Positions 1-6,685 of a DNA stretch of 25,533 nucleotides are shown here, in pieces; positions within the stretch are counted from its first letter, which is position 1; every line of letters starts with the position of its first letter. Location of the stretch: assembly GCA_047639615.1 (NCBI GenBank), contig JBLIOL010000033.1:1-25533 (forward strand), read 5' to 3'. Origin of the DNA: CAYWNK01 sp047639615 (lineage in GTDB: Bacteria; Planctomycetota; UBA1135; GCA-002686595). The notes under the pieces were generated by a model. The model saw only the letters and a list, made by a program, of their open reading frames with translations. It did no database searches and was not told the origin of the DNA. A program made the position numbers and the translations under genes.

Positions 1-13
1 CGTCCCCCGGTAC

Positions 14-190
14 CTAGCTAAGCCCGGACAATCCGCGCAGGTAGAACACGTAGAACAGCCCGATGGCAAAGTAGACCGCCAGGCGCAGCACGCGCCCTCG
101 GCGCGCCGCTCGGTCCTGATCCGCGGCACGCGCCTCTAGGCTTGCGATGCGCGCCTCGAGCCGCGCGATGCTCTGTTGCTGATCTTGCAT
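14..190 (-). CDS. Small coiled-coil plus membrane-anchor protein (58 aa), unknown function
   Basis: A short minus-strand frame begins at ATG 190-188 and ends at TAG 16-14. Residues 1-33 are polar and rich in Gln, Arg, Glu and Ala with a heptad-like Leu/Ile pattern (IARLEARIASLEARAADQ). This suggests a short coiled coil. Residues 35-52 form a hydrophobic, aromatic segment (LRLAVYFAIGLFYVFYL) that reads as one membrane helix. Codon third positions are mostly G or C, as in the neighbouring genes. An overlapping frame that starts near 302 runs through the same DNA but becomes Arg/Pro/Ala-rich there, as shadow frames do. No convincing Shine-Dalgarno site precedes the start. The protein is not recognised as a named family. 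It lies downstream of the broken gene at 347-994 on the same strand. Confidence 0.55.
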   Translation of the reverse strand: MQDQQQSIARLEARIASLEARAADQDRAARRGRVLRLAVYFAIGLFYVFYLRGLSGLS

Positions 191-328
191 GGGTTTCCAG
201 GAGCATCATGAACCTGAGCGCCCGAAAGTCGAGGCTGGCCATGCCATCCAAATCAAAACCCACCAGCAGGACGTCAATGCTGGGAGAGCGTGCGCCGATC
301 AAGCTGGACCGTGTACCCGCGAGACGAA

Positions 329-346
329 GGTCCTCTTGAGAGGACT
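329..346 (-). terminator. Hairpin directly after the pseudogene stop
   Basis: GTCCTC (330-335) and GAGGAC (340-345) form a six-base-pair stem with a four-base loop, extendable by a G-U pair. It lies immediately downstream of the stop codon at 347-349 on the minus strand. There is no clear T-tract, so intrinsic termination is only possible. Confidence 0.3.
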
Positions 347-994
347 CTACTGGTCAGGAAAGCTGGCGATATAGATGTCTTCCTCACCCTGTGCTGCAGG
401 GCCGAGCGTGCCGTAGGTCAGACCGATTACCAGCAGGCTTCCGGCTGGCCCCGGTGCGACCCCCTGACCGTTGTCGAGCCCCGCGGTTCCGATCCGAGTC
501 GACCACCGCAGGTTGCCCTGTTTGTCCGTGCGCATCAGGAGCGCGTCGAACGAGCCCAGTCCAAAACCGCCCAGCCCCCCTGGTTGCTCCAGTAACTACA
601 AGGCCTCCATCCGGGGCAACCATGGCATTGACTGCAACCTCAATTCGAAGCGTGCCGATTGTCTTGCGCCACAGAAGCTCTCCTGTGGTTCTGTGCCGTG
701 CGATGGTGATGTCGTTGTTCCCCGCACCCGCATCCAGGCGCGCTGACCATTCCCGTCATAGCGAGCAACGAAGGCATCGATTCCACCGGTGGAAGCTCCT
801 CCGAAATCGCCGACGGTCATGCCCACCGCATAGGCGCCCTCGGACCCATCGCCAGAAGCGGCCTAGAGGAGGTCGGTATCCGGCGATCCATCCTGTGCAA
901 TCCGGTAGGGAGCCGGCCCTCCTTGAGCCTGGGCGGGTAACTGGGTCAGGACGAGCGCGAGACTAGCGACGAGCAGCGAGCGAGGACTCTTCAT
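347..994 (-). pseudogene. Broken secreted SBBP/beta-propeller-repeat-like protein
   Basis: The minus-strand ATG at 994 opens a signal-peptide-like N-terminus (MKSPRSLLVASLALVLTQLP, then AQAQ). The frame hits TAG at 865-863 (codon 44), then continues with a typical propeller-repeat stretch (STGGIDAFVARYDGNGQ). Near 716-730 the homology moves to another frame (GNNDITIARHRTTGELLW, then APDGGLVVTGAT). In the six-G run (575-580 on the plus strand) it moves again and continues as GSFDALLMRTDKQGNLRW, ending at TAG 349-347. Removing one G from that run restores the frame exactly. The pieces together resemble SBBP or similar beta-propeller repeats of exported proteins, in about 215 codons, which is short for the family. 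One stop and two frameshifts make a functional product unlikely. Assembly error could explain the homopolymer lesion but less easily all three. Confidence 0.72.
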
Positions 995-1337
995 GCGGCG
1001 AGCTGGGGTAGAGCGGTGGGATTAGCCAGCTAGCCTAGGCCAACAACGAAGTCACACGGTTGCTCAGAATTCGAGCATCGAAGCTCCAGCGAGCCGCCTA
1101 GGCCGTGCGGAGGCTAACGCTGCCCGAAATGGGCCTCCTCAACTAACATCTGATCATCCCCCTACAACAAGCCAGCGACCTTGCTAAATCGCTGTTCGTC
1201 CTCGTACGCGCATGATCTGCCCAGCCAAAAAAAACACGCTCTGTCCTGCGCTAGGAAAAATCCCAGCCTAAGGCGTGAGCCTTTGGCCTTCCCGGGGTCC
1301 ATAGAAACGCCCACATCTACCCATTAGCTCAAACCAA
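995..1337. other. Divergent intergenic region, no gene seen
   Basis: These 343 bases separate the divergently oriented pseudogene and the beta-helix gene. They are less GC-rich than the genes, contain an A8 run (1227-1234) and a small hairpin AAGGC-GTGA-GCCTT (1270-1283). Promoters for both neighbours presumably lie here, but I cannot identify a confident -35/-10 pair or an operator. Confidence 0.4.
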
Positions 1338-2528
1338 ATGCTGCGCACACTTATTCTCGCCTCAGCCTGCTTGCTCGCTCCGCTCTCCGCCCAACAGCAA
1401 ACCTGGGTCATCGACCCCAACGGCGCGGGCGACTTTCTAGAGATTGCTGACGCGCTACCCGTAACCGGTGAGGGCTGGACCCTGCTGGTCAAGCCCGGCG
1501 ATTACGTGCTGCCGGTGATCATCGCCAACCAAGGCATGACCATCGTCGCGGACATTCCTGGAACGGTCACCTTGAGCGAGCGAGTAGAGATCAAGAACCT
1601 GGGCCTTCAGCGGGATGTAATCCTCTCGGGCCTCGAGCTACTTGAGGGTTTCGAAGCGACCGATTGCAACGGTCTGGTTCGTCTGCAGGACTGCGTCGCG
1701 CCGAAGCCCGTTGAAGACGCGCTACCTCCCGATGGAGTCTCCTTCGACCAGTGGGCGACTTGCGGCGTCTCGAGTTCCAACCAGATCGTGTCCAATTGTC
1801 GAGCGGTCGTATTCGTGGACTGCCTGTTCGCCGGCGCCGATGGACTAGACGCCACCTCCCAGACCTTTGATGGCTATCCCGGCGATCACGGCCTCTTGGT
1901 AGAGGACTCCTCCGTCGCACTCTATGGCTGCACCCTCGCCGGGGGTGAAGGCGGGAGTGCCTTCTCCTCCGGTCACTTCCCCGTGGTAGCTGGTGCGGGC
2001 GGCGACGGCCTGCGCGTGCGCGGCCAATCCTCGGTGGCCCACCTCACCGACCTCCTCAGCAGCGGTGGCGCGGGCGGCAGTTGGGATCCCGCGAGCGGCA
2101 ACGGCAGCTTCGGCGTCACCATCGGCTGCGACGGCAGCCCCACCGCCTCCGATGTGGCAGGCGTCTTCCGCACGAGCTCCCACCCGGACCTGCGCTTCAC
2201 GATCCAGGATGTAGCACGTGGCACCACGCCCGCTACCCTCAGCGTCCAGGGCACACCCGGCACCCCGGTCATCCTGCTCTCCTCTGCGTCCGCCTTCTGG
2301 AGGCCCCTGCCCACCAGCATCGGCATCCTGCACCTGCGCAATCCATTAACGCTCACCAGCCTGGGCACCATTCCCGGCTCAGGTGTTCTGACCACCAGCT
2401 TCGCTCACCCCGGCCCCAACACGACCAACGGCATGCTCAGCTATCACCTACAGGTCTTCGGAGTCGAAAACGGGGCTCGCTTTCTAAGCGAACCCCGTCG
2501 AATGGTGGTCGTCCATCCGTCCTTGTAA
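1338..2528 (+). CDS. Secreted right-handed beta-helix-like protein (396 aa)
   Basis: The protein starts with a clear Sec signal peptide (MLRTLILASACLLAPLSAQ), with likely cleavage after Ala18. The mature N-terminus (TWVIDPNGAGDFLEIADAL) and the following repeated short strands with scattered Cys and Asn resemble a pectin-lyase-fold beta-helix, in which a periplasmic or surface protein stacks short coils. The middle is Gly-rich (AGAGGDG, SSGGAGG). The last 70 or so residues form a compact strand-rich domain that is probably a separate C-terminal module. No catalytic residues can be assigned, so an enzymatic role is not claimed. The start has no obvious ribosome-binding site; it is chosen because it immediately precedes the signal peptide. 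The gene converges on the S9 peptidase gene, with 22 bases between the two stop codons. Confidence 0.8.
   Translation: MLRTLILASACLLAPLSAQQQTWVIDPNGAGDFLEIADALPVTGEGWTLLVKPGDYVLPVIIANQGMTIVADIPGTVTLSERVEIKNLGLQRDVILSGLELLEGFEATDCNGLVRLQDCVAPKPVEDALPPDGVSFDQWATCGVSSSNQIVSNCRAVVFVDCLFAGADGLDATSQTFDGYPGDHGLLVEDSSVALYGCTLAGGEGGSAFSSGHFPVVAGAGGDGLRVRGQSSVAHLTDLLSSGGAGGSWDPASGNGSFGVTIGCDGSPTASDVAGVFRTSSHPDLRFTIQDVARGTTPATLSVQGTPGTPVILLSSASAFWRPLPTSIGILHLRNPLTLTSLGTIPGSGVLTTSFAHPGPNTTNGMLSYHLQVFGVENGARFLSEPRRMVVVHPSL
2467..2498 (-). terminator. Intrinsic terminator of the S9 peptidase gene, inside the convergent CDS
   Basis: Read on the minus strand, ACGGGGTTCGCTT pairs with AAGCGAGCCCCGT over 13 base pairs (one G-U pair) around an AGA loop, followed by TTTT (2470-2467). 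Stem and T-tract fit a classic rho-independent terminator. It starts 53 bases after the peptidase stop codon and lies wholly within the 3' end of the plus-strand gene. On the plus strand the same stem has a C-A mismatch and no T-tract, so it is directional. Confidence 0.75.
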
Positions 2529-2547
2529 GCGGCGCTTCGGCCGCCGC
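2529..2547. terminator. TTCG-tetraloop hairpin between convergent stop codons
   Basis: GCGGCGC (2529-2535) pairs with GCCGCCGC (2540-2547), with one bulged C, around a TTCG loop closed by C-G, an exceptionally stable tetraloop. It fills the gap between the stop codons at 2526-2528 and 2551-2553. T-tracts are short, so it may act as a 3' stabiliser or a weak bidirectional terminator. Confidence 0.5.
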
Positions 2548-2550
2548 CGT

Positions 2551-5175
2551 TTACTTCACGCTACCGAGGATGCGCACGAGGAATTCCTCATACTTGCGGT
2601 AGCGGCCGAGGCGCTTGATGTGACCGCCTAGGCCGTGCCCGCCGGTCGGATCGAGGAAGAGCTCAACGAGGGTCTCCTTGCCCGCGTCGAGCAACTCGGC
2701 GTAGACGCGCACGGTGTCCTGGTAGAGCACGTTGCTGTCCTCCATGCCGTGCACCAAGAGCAGTTTGCCCTCGAGGTTCTTAGCCAGGGGCAGGAGCGAG
2801 TACTCGTCCAGGTCGGTCTTGCCTTCGCGGCTGTTTCCGATGGTGCCGGTGGAGTACCAGGAGTTGTAGTTCTCCCATTCAGTGGGACCAGCGCCAGCGA
2901 TGCCGCAGGTGAAGACCTCGGGCTCGGTGTACATGCACATCTGCGTCTGGAAGCCACCAAAGCTCCAGCCATGGAGGCCGACGCGCTTGGGATCGGCCTG
3001 GTGGTTGGTGGTCATGTGCTTGACGGCGTCCACCAGGTCCTCGACCTGCGGGCGACCGACCTGCTCGAAGCTAGCCTTCTCAAAGAGCGCGCCATAGCCC
3101 GACATGCCACGGGTATCGATGGTGCAGGTGATGTAGCCGTGCTCGCGGGTCATGTACTCGGCGAACATGTAGGCACTCGAGCTGTAGCTGCCCAGAACCA
3201 CATCCTTGCGGCTGCCCAAGGGACCGCCGTAGACGTAGACGAGCAGCGGAGCCGTAGCATCCTCAGCCAAGCCTTCCGGCGTGAACATGTGGCCGTGAAT
3301 TTCCTGACCGTGGCGGTTCTCGAAGGTGAAGAAAGTGGGCACTGCTTGCAGCAGGGCAGGTGTGCTCTTCGGGTGCGAGTCCGTCAGTGCGACCTGCGTG
3401 CTAGCGGCCACATCCACGTGCACCATCTCCGGCAAGCTGCCGTAGTTCGCATAGCGCGCTAGTACGTGCTGGCCGTCGGGGCTCACGGCGGCGGAGCTGT
3501 ACTGGCCAGGCTGCGCCGTCAAGCGCGTCATATCCCCGCTCTCGAGGTCGATGCGATAAACGTCCTGACACTCGGGGCTCTCCGCCGTGGCGAGCACGAA
3601 GAGCGCATCGCGCGACTCCGGCAGGTCCATGGGGTAGACCTCAAAGCGGCCGTTGGTCAGCGGCTCCAAGGTTCCGTAGAGCGGGTCCAAGACGTAGGGA
3701 TGGCGGAAGCCCGCCTGCTCCGTGAGCATCACCATACGGCGACTGTCGGCCAGGTACTGGGGCTGCATCATGCGCGGGGTGTTGGGTCCCCCATCGTGCA
3801 GGAAGCGATAGAGCAGCTTGGCGTCGAGCTCGGCCACCTCGTCCTTGTCATTGGCGGGCTTGTCCTCGCCCTTGTCCTCGCCCTTGTCCTCGCCCTTGTC
3901 CTCATCCTTGTCCTCATCCTTGTCCTCGCCATCTTCAGCGTCTTCGGCTTCGGGGAAGCTAGCCTCCAGGATGTGGACTTGGCCGCTGGTCTGCTCGAAG
4001 ACACTGAAAGCCACGCTGCTGGAATCCGGCGCCCAGTCGGGCACCTGCAACACGTCGCGCGGTCCGCTGCGCTTCTGACTGAAGACCTTGACCAGCTCGC
4101 CGTTCTCGAACTGCGGATCGGGCAAGCGGTAGAGGTAGATGCTCGTGGTGGAATCGCCCACGGGATCGTCGGAGACCGTGCGCGGAACTTCGCGCACCTT
4201 CATGAAGCGATCGCGGTAGGTGGCGATATTGACCTTGCGACTGGAGCCGCCGAAGCGCGACCCGTTGGAGGCTAGGAAGACGACCTTCTTGCCATCGGGT
4301 GAGATGGCGTAGGAGCGCATGCTCATGCCGTCCGGCAGCTTGGGGTCCAGTTGGTCGAGGAAGTGCTCGCCAAAGGTCACGCGCACGAGCGCGTCGCCGG
4401 CCATGCAGGTAAAGCCCGAGCCGTCGGGCAGGTACGCAGCACCGCGCTCGCTCTCACGAGTCTTGGTCAGGCGCTTAAACCCGTGCTCATCACCGACCAC
4501 GTAGCGATAGATGTCGCCGCCGGTGGAGACCAGCATCTCGTTGGCATTGCCGGACCAGGTGAAGGAGCTCACGCCGCTGTAACGCGGGGCCTTCTCATCG
4601 TCGGCGTCTTTTTCGCCGACGGTGTCCATCAGGCTGCCGTTGTTTTTCTCGGCACCGTCTTTCTTGGCGTCGTCTTTCTTGGCGTCGTCATCAAAAGGCG
4701 GCTTCATACGCTCGCCAAGTTCCGACCAAGTACCGGCGGCCGCGACGGCATCCTCCTCCTCGCCCGACTTGTTCTGCTTGCCGGCCTTGGCAACGCGGTC
4801 CTTGCCGACCTTGCGTGTGCTTTTCTGGAAAGGCGCGAGCACCGAGACCGAAGTCAGGCGCGTGATCTCGCCGCTGGCCATATCCATCAGGTACAGGTCC
4901 GAGCCGTGGCGCCGCTCGCCATAGGGCCGATACATCCAAGCCGCATAGGCGCCATCGTGTGAGAAGGCGGCGCTCCTGGCGCTCGGTCCGAAGAGGCCCT
5001 TATCGGGGAAGAGATCCTCCAGAGAGGCGCCCCCCTCGGACTCTTCGGTTACGGCTTCAGCAGCCTTGTCGGTGGTCTCCACGACCTGCACGTCCTGGCT
5101 CCAGGCAGTTGCCAGGGGAGCGAGAAGCAGCGGGAGAAGAAGGCGCATAGGGCGCTTGGCGATGGTGTCTAGCAT
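2551..5175 (-). CDS. Exported S9-family serine peptidase (DPP IV/prolyl oligopeptidase-like)
   Basis: The C-terminal alpha/beta-hydrolase domain has the complete triad of the S9 family: Ser738 in GWSFGG, Asp813 in HGMED, and His847 in DPTGGHGL (numbered from ATG 5175). Such enzymes remove dipeptides or cut short peptides, usually near proline. Residues 60-600 carry WD/PD40-type propeller repeats (SPDGKKVVF, APDSSSVAF, SPDGQHVL). A signal peptide (MRLLLPLLLAPLATA, then WSQ) indicates export. At 874 residues it is longer than typical DPP IV-like enzymes. The excess includes a Lys/Asp/Ala-rich loop near 155-180 and an acidic Asp-Glu-Lys repeat at about 409-448. The start is uncertain: GTG 5202, ATG 5187 and ATG 5148 are in frame, and the last gives the tightest signal peptide. 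The gene appears monocistronic, with its own terminator. Confidence 0.93.
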   Translation of the reverse strand: MLDTIAKRPMRLLLPLLLAPLATAWSQDVQVVETTDKAAEAVTEESEGGASLEDLFPDKGLFGPSARSAAFSHDGAYAAWMYRPYGERRHGSDLYLMDMASGEITRLTSVSVLAPFQKSTRKVGKDRVAKAGKQNKSGEEEDAVAAAGTWSELGERMKPPFDDDAKKDDAKKDGAEKNNGSLMDTVGEKDADDEKAPRYSGVSSFTWSGNANEMLVSTGGDIYRYVVGDEHGFKRLTKTRESERGAAYLPDGSGFTCMAGDALVRVTFGEHFLDQLDPKLPDGMSMRSYAISPDGKKVVFLASNGSRFGGSSRKVNIATYRDRFMKVREVPRTVSDDPVGDSTTSIYLYRLPDPQFENGELVKVFSQKRSGPRDVLQVPDWAPDSSSVAFSVFEQTSGQVHILEASFPEAEDAEDGEDKDEDKDEDKGEDKGEDKGEDKPANDKDEVAELDAKLLYRFLHDGGPNTPRMMQPQYLADSRRMVMLTEQAGFRHPYVLDPLYGTLEPLTNGRFEVYPMDLPESRDALFVLATAESPECQDVYRIDLESGDMTRLTAQPGQYSSAAVSPDGQHVLARYANYGSLPEMVHVDVAASTQVALTDSHPKSTPALLQAVPTFFTFENRHGQEIHGHMFTPEGLAEDATAPLLVYVYGGPLGSRKDVVLGSYSSSAYMFAEYMTREHGYITCTIDTRGMSGYGALFEKASFEQVGRPQVEDLVDAVKHMTTNHQADPKRVGLHGWSFGGFQTQMCMYTEPEVFTCGIAGAGPTEWENYNSWYSTGTIGNSREGKTDLDEYSLLPLAKNLEGKLLLVHGMEDSNVLYQDTVRVYAELLDAGKETLVELFLDPTGGHGLGGHIKRLGRYRKYEEFLVRILGSVK
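3859..3930. repeat. Six 12-bp tandem units coding an acidic/Lys tract
   Basis: Six consecutive 12-base units of the form CTTGTCCTCGCC or CTTGTCCTCATC lie inside the S9 peptidase gene. On the coding strand each unit encodes a four-residue GEDK or DEDK motif. The array is in frame, so copy changes would lengthen or shorten the loop without breaking the enzyme. Confidence 0.9.
4656..4685. repeat. Two 15-bp tandem units in the S9 peptidase gene
   Basis: CGTCTTTCTTGGCGT occurs twice in direct succession, encoding a repeated Asp-Ala-Lys-Lys-Asp motif in an insert of the propeller domain. The copies are identical and preserve frame. Confidence 0.85.
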
Positions 5176-5337
5176 GGGGCTCAGCATGGGGTGGGACAGC
5201 ACTCTACCTGGGTTCGACCATCAGGGCTGGGGACTGGAGCCTCCGTGCCGCATACGGGGCGCCAGTCTTTCGAGAGGCTTACTCCCCGCCTGTATGAGGA
5301 AGCGCACACATCCCAGCACTATGATGGCCCTGCCCCC

Positions 5338-5351
5338 AGCAGGGCCCTGCT
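5338..5351 (+). promoter_or_regulatory. Perfect 14-bp palindrome just before a start codon
   Basis: AGCAGGGCCCTGCT is perfectly self-complementary. It ends five bases before the ATG at 5357, in the divergent region between the S9 peptidase and the ABC-transporter unit. It could be an operator, or an RNA hairpin covering the ribosome-binding region. No regulator is encoded nearby. Confidence 0.35.
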
Positions 5352-5356
5352 CCACC

Positions 5357-6685
5357 ATGTCCAAGCGCACCCAAGCCATACTCCTCGGAGTGCTCCTGTG
5401 GGGCGGCCTAGCCGCAGGAATCGCTCTACGCATCCAACGCGCCTACGCAGAGCGCCCCGAAACACGCCAAGTCAGCGCACGCCTCAAGGATTTCGCCCTA
5501 GGCCAAACCCGGCGTATCCAATTAGATCTGCCCAACCCGGATGCCGCCTACGGGGATCCAATCTTCGCCCAGCTAGCCAGTGGCGAGTGGATCCAAGCCG
5601 GCTACCTCTCGGACGTGCTCAATGGAGAGTTCAGCTCCAAGGCTCAGGCCATCTGGTACACGCATGAATTCGCGCCCAAGGACTGCGCCTTCATCTACCA
5701 CAGAAACCGCGGCACCATCGCCGACGTGGTCGCGACCCTGCTACCACCCGACAAGCGCGCACGCATCGCCGAGCACTTTCGTACCGCCAGCATCGAACAC
5801 GGCCGCAGCATTCAAGCAGCCTTAGCGCCAGTCGTCGAACGCTCCCTGCGCGAGAGCGTTCCGGTGATCGAGGCCGCACTGATGGCCTCGCTCGCCAAGC
5901 ACAGCAGCCAGGCCGAAGCACTCGGCGAGCGCTACGAAGAGATCTTCCTGCGCCAACGCCTCGTGCCCCTGGTGCGCTCAGAAGTTCTGCCCACCGTCCA
6001 GTTACACACCGAGCCCGTGGCGCGCATGATCGGCCTAGAGCTCTGGCAACGGGCCTCCGTCTGGCGCTTCGGCTGGCGCGCGCTCTACGACAGCACACCA
6101 CTTCCCGACCGCGATCTACTCGCCAAGGAGTTTGACCGCTACCTCCAAGAGGAAGTCGTGCCCGTCGTAGAATCCCACACGGACGACCTGGCAGAGGTCA
6201 CCCAACTGGTCGTGCGCGACGTGCTCCAAAACCCGCGCCTGCGCGCCGAACTGCGCCAAATGGCGGGCGAGGCGGCCGCGGATCCAAAGCTCCAAGCATT
6301 GCTCAAGACCGTCATGACCGAGGCGCTGCTCAAGAACGAAGCCCTGCGCGAAGTCTGGATCTCTAACTGGCAAGCCCAGGAAGCCCAACGCGCCCTGAAC
6401 ATGGCCGGCGCGCGCCTCGACCCGGTCATTCGCGAGATCGGCGACGAGCTCTTCGGCACCAAGGCCACGGGCATCCATCCCGACTTCGCCCGCGTGCTGC
6501 GCAACCAAGTGTTGGGCAAGGACCGGCGTTGGATCGTCGCCGTGCCCGGCGGCGCCCCCGGCAATGACCCGCAGCAAGAGCCCGTGCGAGCCAGCAGCGC
6601 CAGCGAGCACGCCGTCTACCCGCTCGTGGTCATGGCCACCCCCGAAGCCCCCACCCCCGAAGCCCCCACCGCTGAAGCCCAGTGA
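5357..6685 (+). CDS. Membrane-anchored protein of unknown family, partner of the lipid ABC transporter
   Basis: The protein (442 aa) starts with one membrane helix (residues 7-24). A probable small strand-rich domain follows (about 35-125, including GDPIFAQLASGEWIQAGYL). From 130 to 385 it is a long, charged, mainly helical region, with a Pro/Ala/Glu-rich tail (TPEAPTPEAPTAEAQ). ATG 5357 is chosen because it directly precedes the membrane helix; ATG 5321 and 5324 are in frame upstream. Its stop overlaps the GTG start of the MlaF-MlaE fusion (GTGA), so the two are probably translated together. In Mla/MCE systems this position is taken by an MCE-domain substrate-binding protein with one N-terminal helix. 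I infer this protein has that role, but I do not recognise a standard MCE signature, so the family stays open. Confidence 0.72.
   Translation: MSKRTQAILLGVLLWGGLAAGIALRIQRAYAERPETRQVSARLKDFALGQTRRIQLDLPNPDAAYGDPIFAQLASGEWIQAGYLSDVLNGEFSSKAQAIWYTHEFAPKDCAFIYHRNRGTIADVVATLLPPDKRARIAEHFRTASIEHGRSIQAALAPVVERSLRESVPVIEAALMASLAKHSSQAEALGERYEEIFLRQRLVPLVRSEVLPTVQLHTEPVARMIGLELWQRASVWRFGWRALYDSTPLPDRDLLAKEFDRYLQEEVVPVVESHTDDLAEVTQLVVRDVLQNPRLRAELRQMAGEAAADPKLQALLKTVMTEALLKNEALREVWISNWQAQEAQRALNMAGARLDPVIREIGDELFGTKATGIHPDFARVLRNQVLGKDRRWIVAVPGGAPGNDPQQEPVRASSASEHAVYPLVVMATPEAPTPEAPTAEAQ

Noticed and set aside
18..302. 94-codon minus-strand frame overlapping the microprotein
   Set aside because: Its first third reads plausibly, but the rest is Arg/Pro/Ala-rich as in shadow frames, and the overlapping 58-codon frame is more coherent. 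A decayed fragment at 190-302 cannot be excluded.
3859..3930. Possible CRISPR-like array
   Set aside because: The units are contiguous 12-mers without spacers and encode a protein repeat.
2635..4962. Long plus-strand frames opposite the S9 peptidase gene
   Set aside because: They are antisense shadows of a high-GC gene. Their products have no motifs, while the minus strand has a full catalytic triad and signal peptide.
5357..6685. Calling the transporter partner MlaD
   Set aside because: Position and the single N-terminal helix fit, but no MCE signature could be recognised by eye, so the name was not used.
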